DNA of 64,000 nt from Micavibrio_C sp965231165 (GTDB lineage Bacteria; Pseudomonadota; Alphaproteobacteria; Micavibrionales; Micavibrionaceae). Within the stretch, counting starts at the first letter, position 1. Each line of letters opens with the position of its first letter. Made by a program: the position numbers and the translations under genes. Below, piece after piece: positions 1 through 8,953 of this stretch. The stretch is from NCBI GenBank assembly GCA_965231165.1, contig OZ246421.1:930001-994000 (forward strand), in the 5' to 3' direction. The notes below the pieces were generated by a model that did not search any database, had not been told where the DNA came from, and saw only the letters and a list, made by a program, of their open reading frames with translations.

Positions 1-1
1 A

Positions 2-97
2 GACCCGTTGAAATTCCTGATGAGTGGCCGTCATTATCCGGTCACATATGCGGAAAAACTTTCAGAATGCGTTTCCCATTACGGGCGGCGTGATTAA
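2..97 (+). CDS. Possible C-terminal end of an upstream gene (partial)
   Basis: One plus-strand frame is open from the window edge to a TAA at 95-97 and would encode the last 31 residues of a protein. The frame beginning at base 1 is also open, to a TGA at 91-93, so the choice is uncertain. The reading frame given has the more protein-like composition. It does not look like the usual GatA C-terminus, so another small gene may lie between gatA (if present upstream) and gatB. No function can be given. Confidence 0.25.
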   Translation, partial: DPLKFLMSGRHYPVTYAEKLSECVSHYGRRD

Positions 98-119
98 AGC
101 TAACTTAAAAGGTGAGACT

Positions 120-1577
120 ATGGCTGAAATTGTAAAAGGTGAAACAGGCGATTGGGAAATCGTGATCGGCCTGGAAGTACATGCCCAGATCACATCCAAC
201 TCTAAACTGTTTTCCGGCGCCTCCACCAATTTCGGCGCCGCGCCGAACAATCAGGTCAGCTTCGTCGATGCGGCGATGCCGGGCATGCTGCCGGTGCTGA
301 ACGAGTTTTGCGTCGAGCAAGCCGTGCGCACAGGCCTGGGTCTGAATGCGCAGATCAATGCTTATTCAGTGTTCGAGCGCAAAAATTACTTTTACCCCGA
401 CCTGCCGCAGGGTTACCAGATTTCACAGTTCCAGCATCCGATCGTCGGCGAAGGCGAGATTGAGATTGATCTGGCCGACGGCACCGTTAAACCGATCCGT
501 ATCGAACGCCTGCACATGGAACAGGATGCGGGTAAGTCCCTGCATGATCAGCATCCGGCAAAATCGTTCGTCGATCTGAACCGTTCCGGCACGGCGCTGA
601 TGGAGATTGTTTCCCGCCCGGACATTCGCGGCGCTGAAGAAGCAGCAGCCTATGTTTCCAAGCTGCGTATGATCCTGCGCTATCTGGGAACCTGTGATGG
701 CAACATGGATGAAGGCTCCATGCGTGCCGACGTCAATCTATCCATGCGCAAAGTCGGCGTTGAAACGCTGGGCACACGCTGCGAAATCAAGAACGTCAAC
801 TCAATCAAGGCCATCCAGATGGCGATTGCCTATGAATCGCGCCGTCAGGTCGAAGTCCTTGAGGGTGGCGGCACGATCCGGCAGGAAACACGCCTGTGGG
901 ACCCGGCAAAGGGTGAAACTCGCGCCATGCGTTCCAAAGAGGAAGCGCATGACTATCGTTATTTCCCGGACCCTGATTTGCTGCCGCTGGTGTTGAAGGC
1001 CGATTATATCGAGAACATCAGAAAATCGCTGCCGGAACTTCCCGACCAGAAAAAACACCGTTTCATGAATAATTTCGGGCTAAGCGCTTATGACGCCAGC
1101 GTACTGATTGCCGAACGCTCACGCGCCGATTATTTCGAAACTGCCAGCAAGGGCCGCAATGCCAAGCTGGTCGCCAACTGGCTGATGAACGAATTGCTGG
1201 CCGTGCTGAACAAGGATGGTAAAGCAATCACCGAAAGCCCGATCAGCGCCGACCAACTCGGCAAACTGGTCGATCTGATCAGCAACGATACGATTTCCGG
1301 TAAAATTGCAAAGGACGTATTCGCCGAGATGTTCGCCACCGGCAAAGACCCCGCCGTGATCGTTGATGAAAAAGGCCTGAAACAGGTAACGGACACCGGC
1401 GCCATCGAAAAAGTCATCGATGAGGTTCTGGCCGCCAACCCGGACAAGGTGACAGAATTCCGCTCCGGCAAGGACAAACTGTTTGGTTTCTTTGTTGGTC
1501 AGGTCATGAAAGTATCCGGCGGCAAGCTTAATCCTGCGGCCGTCAACGACATCCTGACGGCGAAGCTGAAAGGTTAG
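120..1577 (+). CDS. gatB: Aspartyl/glutamyl-tRNA amidotransferase subunit B
   Basis: GatB is the tRNA-binding kinase subunit of the GatCAB complex. It phosphorylates and then amidates misacylated Glu-tRNA(Gln) and/or Asp-tRNA(Asn) in the cytoplasm. The protein opens with the family signature WEIVIGLEVHAQ, continues through the conserved catalytic region (YFYPDLPQGYQISQ, GTALMEIVSRPD, DYRYFPDPDL), and ends with the YqeY-like helical tail. From the chosen ATG it is 485 residues, normal for the family. A longer frame is open upstream from 24, but the ATG at 120 has an AGGTGAG ribosome site just before it and gives the usual GatB N-terminus. It is followed 2 nt later by a small gene. Its presence implies indirect Gln- and/or Asn-tRNA synthesis, usual in alphaproteobacteria. 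Confidence 0.96.
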   Translation: MAEIVKGETGDWEIVIGLEVHAQITSNSKLFSGASTNFGAAPNNQVSFVDAAMPGMLPVLNEFCVEQAVRTGLGLNAQINAYSVFERKNYFYPDLPQGYQISQFQHPIVGEGEIEIDLADGTVKPIRIERLHMEQDAGKSLHDQHPAKSFVDLNRSGTALMEIVSRPDIRGAEEAAAYVSKLRMILRYLGTCDGNMDEGSMRADVNLSMRKVGVETLGTRCEIKNVNSIKAIQMAIAYESRRQVEVLEGGGTIRQETRLWDPAKGETRAMRSKEEAHDYRYFPDPDLLPLVLKADYIENIRKSLPELPDQKKHRFMNNFGLSAYDASVLIAERSRADYFETASKGRNAKLVANWLMNELLAVLNKDGKAITESPISADQLGKLVDLISNDTISGKIAKDVFAEMFATGKDPAVIVDEKGLKQVTDTGAIEKVIDEVLAANPDKVTEFRSGKDKLFGFFVGQVMKVSGGKLNPAAVNDILTAKLKG

Positions 1578-1579
1578 TC

Positions 1580-1804
1580 ATGTCTGAACAAAAGTACGAA
1601 TATAAAGTCACGATCTATCGTGAACCCCTGCTCGGTTCTATCTTTCTGGGTGGTTCGCGGGTTGACCCTGTGCGTTATTCCGAATTCCTGAACAAAAACG
1701 CCAAGGAAGGCTGGCAAGTTGTGACGATGGAACGCGAGTCCCGCCGCGAATTGATTTTCTTCAAACGCGAAGCCTTCCTGACGATTATGAAGCGTGAAGT
1801 ATAA
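1580..1804 (+). CDS. Small DUF4177-like protein
   Basis: This 74-residue soluble protein begins with a YEYKV strand and carries a FLNKNAKEGWQVV segment. That pattern (N-terminal strand, then a helix ending in EGW plus a hydrophobic pair) is typical of DUF4177, a small family of unknown function. It starts 2 nt after gatB stops and is followed 3 nt later by a membrane protein gene, so the three are probably co-transcribed. The family call is from motif memory only. No enzymatic residues are apparent. Confidence 0.65.
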   Translation: MSEQKYEYKVTIYREPLLGSIFLGGSRVDPVRYSEFLNKNAKEGWQVVTMERESRRELIFFKREAFLTIMKREV

Positions 1805-1807
1805 GCC

Positions 1808-2215
1808 ATGAAAATCCGCGGTAAAATTATGTTCTACGCCCTGATGGGCACCGGCATTATCGGCGCACTGCTGGGGCTTGCGCAGATGTGGCTCGACATT
1901 CTGGAATGGGATGACTTTGTTAAAACGCTGATTACGCTGGTCATTGCCGGTAGCGTGATTTCGTTCCTGACGGCCGTTGATTACGACATGCCTGCGGTAC
2001 GGTCTAAAATTCTGTTTGCTACGCTGGTGGCGCTGATCGTAGCAATATCCGGCATGGTGATTGTCCAGCTATGGTGGGTCGGTTTTCAATGGGGCATATT
2101 TGCCAAGGTTGTTGTATCACTCGGCATCCTGACCGTACTTGTCGCTTTCCTGCTGGCCGTGACCGAGGATTTCGGGCAAAACAAAAATCTGCGTGAAAAA
2201 GACTATATCGACTGA
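1808..2215 (+). CDS. Four-helix membrane protein with internal duplication
   Basis: The 135-residue product has four hydrophobic segments (about residues 8-27, 38-56, 65-88 and 95-117). The halves resemble each other: each has a glycine-rich helix, a Q-x-W loop motif (AQMW in the first half, VQLWW in the second), a short W/F/K linker and a second helix ending in a TAV or LAV motif. It looks like a duplicated two-helix unit. It ends with a charged tail. The gene is 3 nt after the DUF4177-like gene and its last 13 bases overlap the end of the convergent Hpt-receiver gene. I do not recognise a named family, and the function is unknown. Confidence 0.75.
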   Translation: MKIRGKIMFYALMGTGIIGALLGLAQMWLDILEWDDFVKTLITLVIAGSVISFLTAVDYDMPAVRSKILFATLVALIVAISGMVIVQLWWVGFQWGIFAKVVVSLGILTVLVAFLLAVTEDFGQNKNLREKDYID

Positions 2216-3012
2216 ACCTGATTGTTCTTTTCAGAGACGATCTGCGACACGTCCCTGCAAAGCGCCTGTACGTCCACCGGCTTTCTGACATAGGACAACG
2301 CGCCAGCCCGCAGAGCCAGTGCTTCATCCTGTTCACTGGCGCGCGTGGCCAGAATGAGAACGGGAATATCAAGAAATTCGGAGTTCTGCTTGATCTGCTG
2401 GAGAAGCTCCATGCCATCCATCTCCTTCAGTTCCTTGTCCACGATTACCAGATCAGGCTGTACACGCGCCAGATAATGCAGCGCATCTTCTCCGCTGGGG
2501 GACATTTGCACTGACATGCCCTGCGCCTCTAACCCTTGCGCGATAACAGACGCCACGTCCTTGTCATCATCGACGATCAGAATATGCGCATGTTCTTTGG
2601 TTCCTGGCTTCATGTATATGTTCATATTTGCCAGCTCCGGATTTTCCACACGGGCGTCATTGCATATTGACTGGCAAACACTCTGGACATGCTTGAGTAC
2701 CCTCTCAAGCACTTCCTCGTCATCCTTACCGATGGCGCGCCCCTGATCCACCTCTTTCAGAATATCTGTCAACAAATGATCTGCCTCTCGTCCTGCATCG
2801 GTTATATGAGGGTAACCGAATGTCGTGCCGGACCCTGCCAAACCATGCACCAGAGCTTGCGCCCGCAGCATATCCGCGCGTACGGGCATGGCATATTGTT
2901 CCAGATCAAGAATATTATCAATGATGCGGATAGTGTTCTCAAGCCGCCGGATATAGGCATGCTTAAGTTTCAAGAACGCCTGCTGATATTCCAGACTTTT
3001 CAATTCATCCAT
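2203..3012 (-). CDS. Hpt domain plus C-terminal receiver domain protein
   Basis: From the ATG at 3012 the protein is 269 residues. Residues 1 to about 120 are helical and contain HGLAGSGTTFG, matching the Hpt phosphotransfer motif with His56 as likely phospho-acceptor. Residues 143-260 form a CheY-like receiver (HILIVDDD at the start, Asp193 in VIVDK as acceptor, a KP near the end). There is no DNA-binding or enzymatic output domain. The start overlaps the stop of the single-domain receiver gene by 8 nt, indicating translational coupling; an upstream extension of the frame lies inside that gene and is rejected. Together with the divergent hybrid kinase it could shuttle phosphate between receivers. 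Confidence 0.85.
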   Translation of the reverse strand: MDELKSLEYQQAFLKLKHAYIRRLENTIRIIDNILDLEQYAMPVRADMLRAQALVHGLAGSGTTFGYPHITDAGREADHLLTDILKEVDQGRAIGKDDEEVLERVLKHVQSVCQSICNDARVENPELANMNIYMKPGTKEHAHILIVDDDKDVASVIAQGLEAQGMSVQMSPSGEDALHYLARVQPDLVIVDKELKEMDGMELLQQIKQNSEFLDIPVLILATRASEQDEALALRAGALSYVRKPVDVQALCRDVSQIVSEKNNQVQSI

Positions 3013-3391
3013 TTTGAGACGCCTTCCAGATATTTGCGACATCTTCCGCCAGACGGAGTGGATCGAAGGGCTTGCCCAGTACACCTATCGCCCCGGCAGT
3101 CATAAAATCTTCCTGATCCGCACCGGCAGATCCGGTCATAAACAATACAGGAACCCCGAGCGCCTTTCGCCCCTCACGCAGCCTCGCCAGAGTCTGCAAC
3201 CCGGTCAACCCCGGCATTACGGCATCCAGAATGATCAGATCGGGATTCCAACTATCGACGCTATCGAGCAGTTCCAGACCTGAGGCGCAGGCCAAAACCT
3301 GATAACCGCCGATGTTTTCCAATGACAGCTTTATTATCATCAGCATATCGGGTTCATCATCGGCACAGATAATGCGCTGCAGAGTCTTCAT
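3005..3391 (-). CDS. Single-domain response regulator (CheY-like)
   Basis: This 128-residue protein is a single receiver domain. It has the acidic pocket (Asp11, Asp12), the phospho-acceptor Asp56 in LIILDAVMPG, the switch MTG segment and a conserved GKP near the C-terminus. No output domain follows. It is the first gene of a two-gene minus-strand operon with the Hpt-receiver protein and is divergent from the large hybrid kinase, with 147 bp between. This arrangement suggests it is a target or intermediate of that kinase, acting by protein contact as CheY and DivK do; the partner is not known. Confidence 0.9.
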   Translation of the reverse strand: MKTLQRIICADDEPDMLMIIKLSLENIGGYQVLACASGLELLDSVDSWNPDLIILDAVMPGLTGLQTLARLREGRKALGVPVLFMTGSAGADQEDFMTAGAIGVLGKPFDPLRLAEDVANIWKASQNG

Positions 3392-3538
3392 AATTGCTTA
3401 CTCCCCAATTGCCAGCCAATTATCGAAATAATATGAATATTATAAAAATCATTCATAACAAAGTACAACTTACACCTTATTATAGAGCATTGGCTGCAGT
3501 GATGGTAGTTTGATATCAGATTCATACCAGAGGTTATT

Positions 3539-6500
3539 ATGCGTTTTGTAAGTCATACTTTTATTAAAATTTGCAGCATTATTATTGCGCTGCTGGCCTT
3601 GAGCGTCATGGCGGGCTGGTACATGCAGAACACCATACTAGTGCAGATCCATCCTGAATTCGCACCGATGAAATTCAATACGGCCTTGTGCTTCCTGCTT
3701 TCCGCTATGGGGCTCATCTTCTGGGTGCTTAATAAAACAAAGGCGACCATCTTGATGGGGAGTCTGGTCACCTTAATCTCCGTCATGACTATCTCTGAAT
3801 ATATTTTTGAAAAAAGCATAGGGATTGATACGCTATTTGTTACACCCTTTACGGATTACAGATCTTCTGCGCCGGGTCGCATGACACTTAATGCTTGCGC
3901 TTGCTTCCTAATGACGGGCCTGTCCATTATCAGCCTGGCCGTGTGTCAGTATAACAAACGCATCTGCAACCCTTTCATAATATCGCTTATGGGCAGCTTT
4001 ATTATATCCATCGCCCTCGTGACTTTGATCGGTTACGTCACCGATGTTGACGCCACAACCGCATGGAAAAATTTTTCCGGTATGGCATTACATACATCGG
4101 TTACTTTTATCACCCTCGGCCTGTGCTTAAACCTGGCCGCGATTGATATTTCCGAGGGTACGCCCAAATGGCTCCCCATCCCTGTTTTTCTACTACTTTC
4201 CATTATGACGATATCACTGTGGCTGGCGCTAAGAGGGCAGGATGACAAAAATTTTGTGCAGTCCATGCAGTTTGATTCCAGAATAATTGAACGAACCATC
4301 CAGAATTACACCAATGACGTCTACTCCGCCCTCGAACATTTTTCGAAGAGATGGGAATACCAAGGCGGTACGCCTGAACTAGTATGGCGGAAAGATGCCG
4401 AAACCTACCTTAGCTATTTTCCTGCCTTGGTAGCGTTAGAATGGTTTGATGGCAATCATCACATTCAATGGGCCGTTCCTCGGAAGTTTGAGGCCATACT
4501 TACGAAGGACGTTCTTGATAACAGTCCACCCAACAGAGATGCCATGAACGCCGCCAAGGAAAGCGGCCAACGACAAATCACACCGGCTTTCAAATTAATT
4601 ACAGCAGGGACAGGCTTTGTTTTTTATTATCCCCTTAATGTGAATGGAAGATATGACGGCCTGATTGGCGCCGCATTCAATGTTGAAAAGGTTTTGAAAC
4701 ATATCCGGGACAACATAGTGGCGGCAGACATTCGAGAACATTACTACCTGACAGTCAGAGAGAATAACGAAGTTATTTTTAGCGACGTCCCTGAAGGATA
4801 TTACGTAGACCCTCGTTACGAATCCTCTGCGGCCGTCAAAGTCACAAACAACCCCTGGATTCTTACTGTCACGCCGCAAGAGACGTGGCTGAACAGTCGT
4901 AACAAGTTACCCACCAACGGCATTCTGGCTATCGGATTCCAGATGTCCTTTTTGATTTCACTGGCGCTTTTTCTTGCCATACGTCTCTACGAAAAAGAAA
5001 AAATCCTTCGATATTCCCGCGATCAATTGAAGGATTTTATCGAGAACACTCCCGCCTCTATCGCCATGTGCGACAGGGACCTAAAATATCTTGTTGTCAG
5101 CAAAAAATGGTATAGCGATTTCAAGCTCAGCGAATCCAATATCATCGGAAAATCTCACTATGATATATTTCCCAATATGCCCGCGCATTGGGCCGATATA
5201 CTTCAACAATGCCTGCAGGGAAGGTCTGCCTACGCCAACGAAGAAAAAGTCATATTGAAGAGCGGCCGGATTATGTGGATGCAGTGGGCTGTTCATCCCT
5301 GGTATGACAGCAATGGCGAAGTTGGCGGCGTTATCATGTTCACCGATATCATCACGGAACGCAAAGAAGCCGAAGAAATGCTGCTACGGCAGCAAAAATT
5401 CCTGGAACTGGCCTTCGCCGCCACGCAGGACGGGGTGTGGGAATGGGACATTCGTGAGGATACATACTGGTTCTCGCCCCGATGGAAAGCCATGTTGGGA
5501 TACCACGATCATGAAATCCCCAACACGCGTTTGGCTGCGCGCGCATTGGTGCACCCCGATGATGTTGTGTCCTTCAGGAAAAATCTTGATGAGATGGCCG
5601 CCGGATTGATTCCTGAATTTTCATCAATCTATCGCCTGTTTCATAAAAACGGAGAGACGCGATACATTCTCGTCAGGGCCATGAGCGAAAAAGACGCTGC
5701 CGGGAAAGCTATCCGGGTCGTCGGTGCGCATACTGATATCACCGATCTAGAGAAAGCCAAGGATGAAGCAGACAAGGCCAATCAGGCAAAAAGCGAATTC
5801 CTTGCCAATATGAGCCATGAAATCCGTACGCCCATGAACGGCATTATCGGCATGACGCGGCTGCTGCTTGATACCGATCTCAATGCGCGTCAGCGGCATT
5901 ATGCTGAAACTGTCGATCATTCAGCAGATTCATTGATGCAAATTCTGAATGATATTCTTGATTTCTCTAAAATAGAGGCCGGAAAACTTGAACTGGAGTC
6001 CATCCCCGTAAACCTGCCCCTATTGTGCGAAGATATTTCCGATCTTGTGGCCCTCAGAACGCAGGAGAAGGGTATAGAGTTTTATCTGCATATTCACCCC
6101 GGTTGCCCCCCCTTCGTCATTGGAGACCCCGGGCGCATACGTCAGATACTGTTAAATCTGTGCGGCAATGCCGTCAAATTTACCGACAAAGGACATGTCT
6201 TGCTCGATATCGAGCCTCTGAATATCACCGACAAAAATGTTACAATCCGTTTCAGCATAGATGATACCGGCATAGGAATTGCCCCGGACAAACTTGAAAG
6301 GATATTCAATAAATTCGACCAGGCCGACACATCCACCACACGCCGTTTTGGTGGTACGGGTCTAGGCCTGACGATTAGCCGACAGCTTGTCATCATGATG
6401 GGCAGCGACATAAAAGTTGAAAGTGTTCTAAGTAAAGGATCGCGTTTCTCTTTTACAATTACCTTTGATATTGCCAAGAACGGGCATACACAGCATTACA

Positions 6501-7753
6501 CCCTTCCCGAGGGCGCCGAGGCCATTAGCGGCCTTCATATACTGGCGCTGGATGACAATCCAGTGGCACTGGAAATCATGAAAGATCAGCTGGGTTCTTA
6601 CGGCGCCCGCGTCAGTACTGTTTCCAACGGAAATTCGGCAATTTCCCGCCTGATCATGGCCCATTCCAGCGGCGATCCTTACGATTTCCTGATACTCGAT
6701 TTTGCGCTGGAAGATGAAACAGGGATAGAAATTGCACAGAAGATAAAACAATATCCCGACCTGAATAATTTGCTCATCATTCTGGCGACGTCAAAACCTA
6801 CGCGCAGCGACTCGCGGCTGGTGATTGATGCGGGTATCAAGGGATACCTGACAAAACCTGTTCGACCATCGGAGCTGATTTCCGTTATCAATCTTCTGCG
6901 CAAAGCCAGAGATGAAGGGCATGATATAAATCTTGTAACCCGCTATACGGCAAGAGAATTAATATCTGGCAGTCGGAACGGCGATAGCAAGAAGATTAAT
7001 TTTTACCGTGCGCACGTTCTTGTGGCGGAGGACAATCCCGTCAACCGTGAGGTCCTTCATGCCATGCTGGAATATTACGGTATTCAGCCAGATATCGTAG
7101 AAAATGGTAGAAAGGCGTTTGAGGCCGCCCTCAATAAGGACTACGACCTGATCCTGATGGATTGCCAGATGCCGGAAATGGATGGATTCGAGGCCACAGC
7201 CGCGTTACGCCGTAATGAAAAAACAAAATTTGTGCCCATCGTCGCATTGACGGCCTTTGCCATGAAAGGCGACAGGGAAAAATGCATCGATGCGGGCATG
7301 AATGATTATCTCAGCAAGCCTTTGCGTGAAAGCGATCTTGAAAATATGCTGAAGAAATGGCTTGCCATGGAACAACCGGCTAGCGGCGAAAGCGGGAAAT
7401 CAGGTACCTCTGCTGAGTCCCCTCCTATTACGCTCAACACCGAAACTCTGGAGCGCATGAAGATTGTGGCCGGTGATCGCTTTTCACTGCTCCTGCACAC
7501 CTTTATCACAAACACATCAAAGCTCATGGATGATTTGCATCAATCTCTGATGAAGCAAGATGTCGAAAGCGTTGCGGTTGCCGCGCATTCCTTTAAGTCC
7601 AGCGCTGCGCAAATGGGGGCTGAAAACCTGGCAGTTTTACTGAAATCGCTGGATAAGGATGCCCGCGAGGGACGTCTGCCCGATGAAGCGCGCCTGACCT
7701 TAATAGAGGCTGAAAAAGACAAGGTTTTGGCGGCCCTTCAGCCCTATCTCTGA
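3539..7753 (+). CDS. Hybrid sensor histidine kinase: 7TM-CHASE-PAS-PAS-HisKA-HATPase-REC-REC-Hpt
   Basis: This 1404-residue inner-membrane kinase starts with about seven hydrophobic helices (residues 8-232). A CHASE-like extracytoplasmic sensor (about 245-450), another membrane helix (about 463-485) and two PAS-type domains (about 500-610 and 625-740) follow. The dimerisation helix carries the phospho-acceptor His760 (MSHEIRTPMNGIIGM). The ATPase domain has its N box near residue 870 (NLCGNAVKF) and a G box near 910 (DTGIGIAPDKLE). Two receivers follow, with acceptors Asp1054 and Asp1208. A terminal Hpt domain has His1350 in AHSFKSSAAQMG. All phosphotransfer residues are present, so a complete His-Asp-His relay is possible. 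The start has an AGAGG site nearby. The divergent receiver and Hpt-receiver genes are the obvious partners. The ligand is unknown. Confidence 0.92.
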   Translation: MRFVSHTFIKICSIIIALLALSVMAGWYMQNTILVQIHPEFAPMKFNTALCFLLSAMGLIFWVLNKTKATILMGSLVTLISVMTISEYIFEKSIGIDTLFVTPFTDYRSSAPGRMTLNACACFLMTGLSIISLAVCQYNKRICNPFIISLMGSFIISIALVTLIGYVTDVDATTAWKNFSGMALHTSVTFITLGLCLNLAAIDISEGTPKWLPIPVFLLLSIMTISLWLALRGQDDKNFVQSMQFDSRIIERTIQNYTNDVYSALEHFSKRWEYQGGTPELVWRKDAETYLSYFPALVALEWFDGNHHIQWAVPRKFEAILTKDVLDNSPPNRDAMNAAKESGQRQITPAFKLITAGTGFVFYYPLNVNGRYDGLIGAAFNVEKVLKHIRDNIVAADIREHYYLTVRENNEVIFSDVPEGYYVDPRYESSAAVKVTNNPWILTVTPQETWLNSRNKLPTNGILAIGFQMSFLISLALFLAIRLYEKEKILRYSRDQLKDFIENTPASIAMCDRDLKYLVVSKKWYSDFKLSESNIIGKSHYDIFPNMPAHWADILQQCLQGRSAYANEEKVILKSGRIMWMQWAVHPWYDSNGEVGGVIMFTDIITERKEAEEMLLRQQKFLELAFAATQDGVWEWDIREDTYWFSPRWKAMLGYHDHEIPNTRLAARALVHPDDVVSFRKNLDEMAAGLIPEFSSIYRLFHKNGETRYILVRAMSEKDAAGKAIRVVGAHTDITDLEKAKDEADKANQAKSEFLANMSHEIRTPMNGIIGMTRLLLDTDLNARQRHYAETVDHSADSLMQILNDILDFSKIEAGKLELESIPVNLPLLCEDISDLVALRTQEKGIEFYLHIHPGCPPFVIGDPGRIRQILLNLCGNAVKFTDKGHVLLDIEPLNITDKNVTIRFSIDDTGIGIAPDKLERIFNKFDQADTSTTRRFGGTGLGLTISRQLVIMMGSDIKVESVLSKGSRFSFTITFDIAKNGHTQHYTLPEGAEAISGLHILALDDNPVALEIMKDQLGSYGARVSTVSNGNSAISRLIMAHSSGDPYDFLILDFALEDETGIEIAQKIKQYPDLNNLLIILATSKPTRSDSRLVIDAGIKGYLTKPVRPSELISVINLLRKARDEGHDINLVTRYTARELISGSRNGDSKKINFYRAHVLVAEDNPVNREVLHAMLEYYGIQPDIVENGRKAFEAALNKDYDLILMDCQMPEMDGFEATAALRRNEKTKFVPIVALTAFAMKGDREKCIDAGMNDYLSKPLRESDLENMLKKWLAMEQPASGESGKSGTSAESPPITLNTETLERMKIVAGDRFSLLLHTFITNTSKLMDDLHQSLMKQDVESVAVAAHSFKSSAAQMGAENLAVLLKSLDKDAREGRLPDEARLTLIEAEKDKVLAALQPYL

Positions 7754-7819
7754 ATTTTGCAATTTTCCGGCATTTCAGGTAGGGTCTGCCCGCTTAAGGT
7801 AAGGAGCCTAGAGACAGAT

Positions 7820-8953
7820 ATGAGTGTTAGTTCACACGCCAGTAAATTCGCCGCCCCCCGCGTTGATGCGACGGGCCGTATGGCCCTGATCGGCCTGAGT
7901 CTGCCGGAAATGCAGGAAGCGCTGGCCATTCATGACCTGCCAAAATTCCGTGCCAAACAGGTGTGGAACTGGATTTATCAGCGCGGTATGCGCGATTTTG
8001 AAAGCATGGGTAACCTGCCTAAAGAAATGCGCACCCTGCTCTCCGATTATTATTCCATTGAGCGCCCGACCGTTATCACTGAACAAAAATCATCCGATGG
8101 CACCATCAAATGGCTGTTAGGCATGAGCGACGGGCAACAAATTGAAACCGTTTACATCCCCGAAGAAAAGCGCGGAACGCTTTGCGTATCTTCGCAAGTG
8201 GGCTGCACTCTCACCTGCCGTTTCTGTCACACGGGTACGCAGCCACTGGTGCGCAATCTGGGGCCGCATGAAATCCTGCAACAGATCATGCATGCCCGCG
8301 ACGTGCTGGAAGAATGGCCGAAGACGAATGAAAAATCGGGCCCTCAGGATGGCCGCGACCTGACCAACATCGTGATGATGGGCATGGGCGAACCGCTTTA
8401 TAACTATGATAACGTCGCCAAGGCTTTAAAAATATGCATGGATGAAGATGGGCTGAGCATTTCCAAGCGCCGCATTACGCTGTCGACTTCGGGTGTTGTC
8501 CCGCAAATCGTTCAATGTGGCGAAGAGTTGGGCGTTAATCTGGCAATTTCCCTGCATGCACCGAATAATGAACTGCGCAGCAGCATTATGCCGATCAACA
8601 ACAAATACCCGCTGGAGGAATTGCTGGAGGCCTGCCGCCAATATCCCGGCGCTAGCGAAAACCGCAAAATTACTTTTGAGTATGTGATGTTGGCGGGTGT
8701 CAATGACAGCGATGATTGCGCGCACGAACTGGTCAATATTCTTTACGGCATTCCCGCCAAGGTGAATATTATTCCGTTTAATAAATGGCCCAACAGCGAC
8801 TTTGAATGCTCCAGCCGCAACCGCATCATGGCGTTTGCCCGTATTCTGGAAGAGCGCGGATTAGACGCCCCAATCCGACGCCCGCGCGGGGAAGATATTC
8901 TGGCGGCCTGTGGCCAACTTAAATCCGAGAGCGCGCGCTTAAAAAAGCAGTAA
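7820..8953 (+). CDS. rlmN: Dual-specificity 23S rRNA/tRNA adenine-C2 methyltransferase (radical SAM)
   Basis: RlmN methylates C2 of A2503 in 23S rRNA and A37 of some tRNAs, using two SAM molecules. The radical SAM cluster motif CTLTCRFC is at residues 129-136 (Cys129, 133, 136). Other family segments are present: the N-terminal KFRAKQVWNWIYQRG, then NIVMMGMGEPLYNYDNV and KRRITLSTSGVVPQI, and the late RRPRGEDILAACGQL with a conserved cysteine. The ATG at 7820 is preceded by AGGTAAGGAG at a slightly long spacing. An upstream ATG at 7757 would add 21 unconserved residues. The 377-residue length is normal. Its last 35 bases overlap the end of the convergent flavoprotein gene. Confidence 0.96.
   Translation: MSVSSHASKFAAPRVDATGRMALIGLSLPEMQEALAIHDLPKFRAKQVWNWIYQRGMRDFESMGNLPKEMRTLLSDYYSIERPTVITEQKSSDGTIKWLLGMSDGQQIETVYIPEEKRGTLCVSSQVGCTLTCRFCHTGTQPLVRNLGPHEILQQIMHARDVLEEWPKTNEKSGPQDGRDLTNIVMMGMGEPLYNYDNVAKALKICMDEDGLSISKRRITLSTSGVVPQIVQCGEELGVNLAISLHAPNNELRSSIMPINNKYPLEELLEACRQYPGASENRKITFEYVMLAGVNDSDDCAHELVNILYGIPAKVNIIPFNKWPNSDFECSSRNRIMAFARILEERGLDAPIRRPRGEDILAACGQLKSESARLKKQ

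Noticed and set aside
24..119. N-terminal extension of gatB
   Set aside because: The ATG at 120 has a good ribosome site and gives the family start; the extension is not GatB-like.
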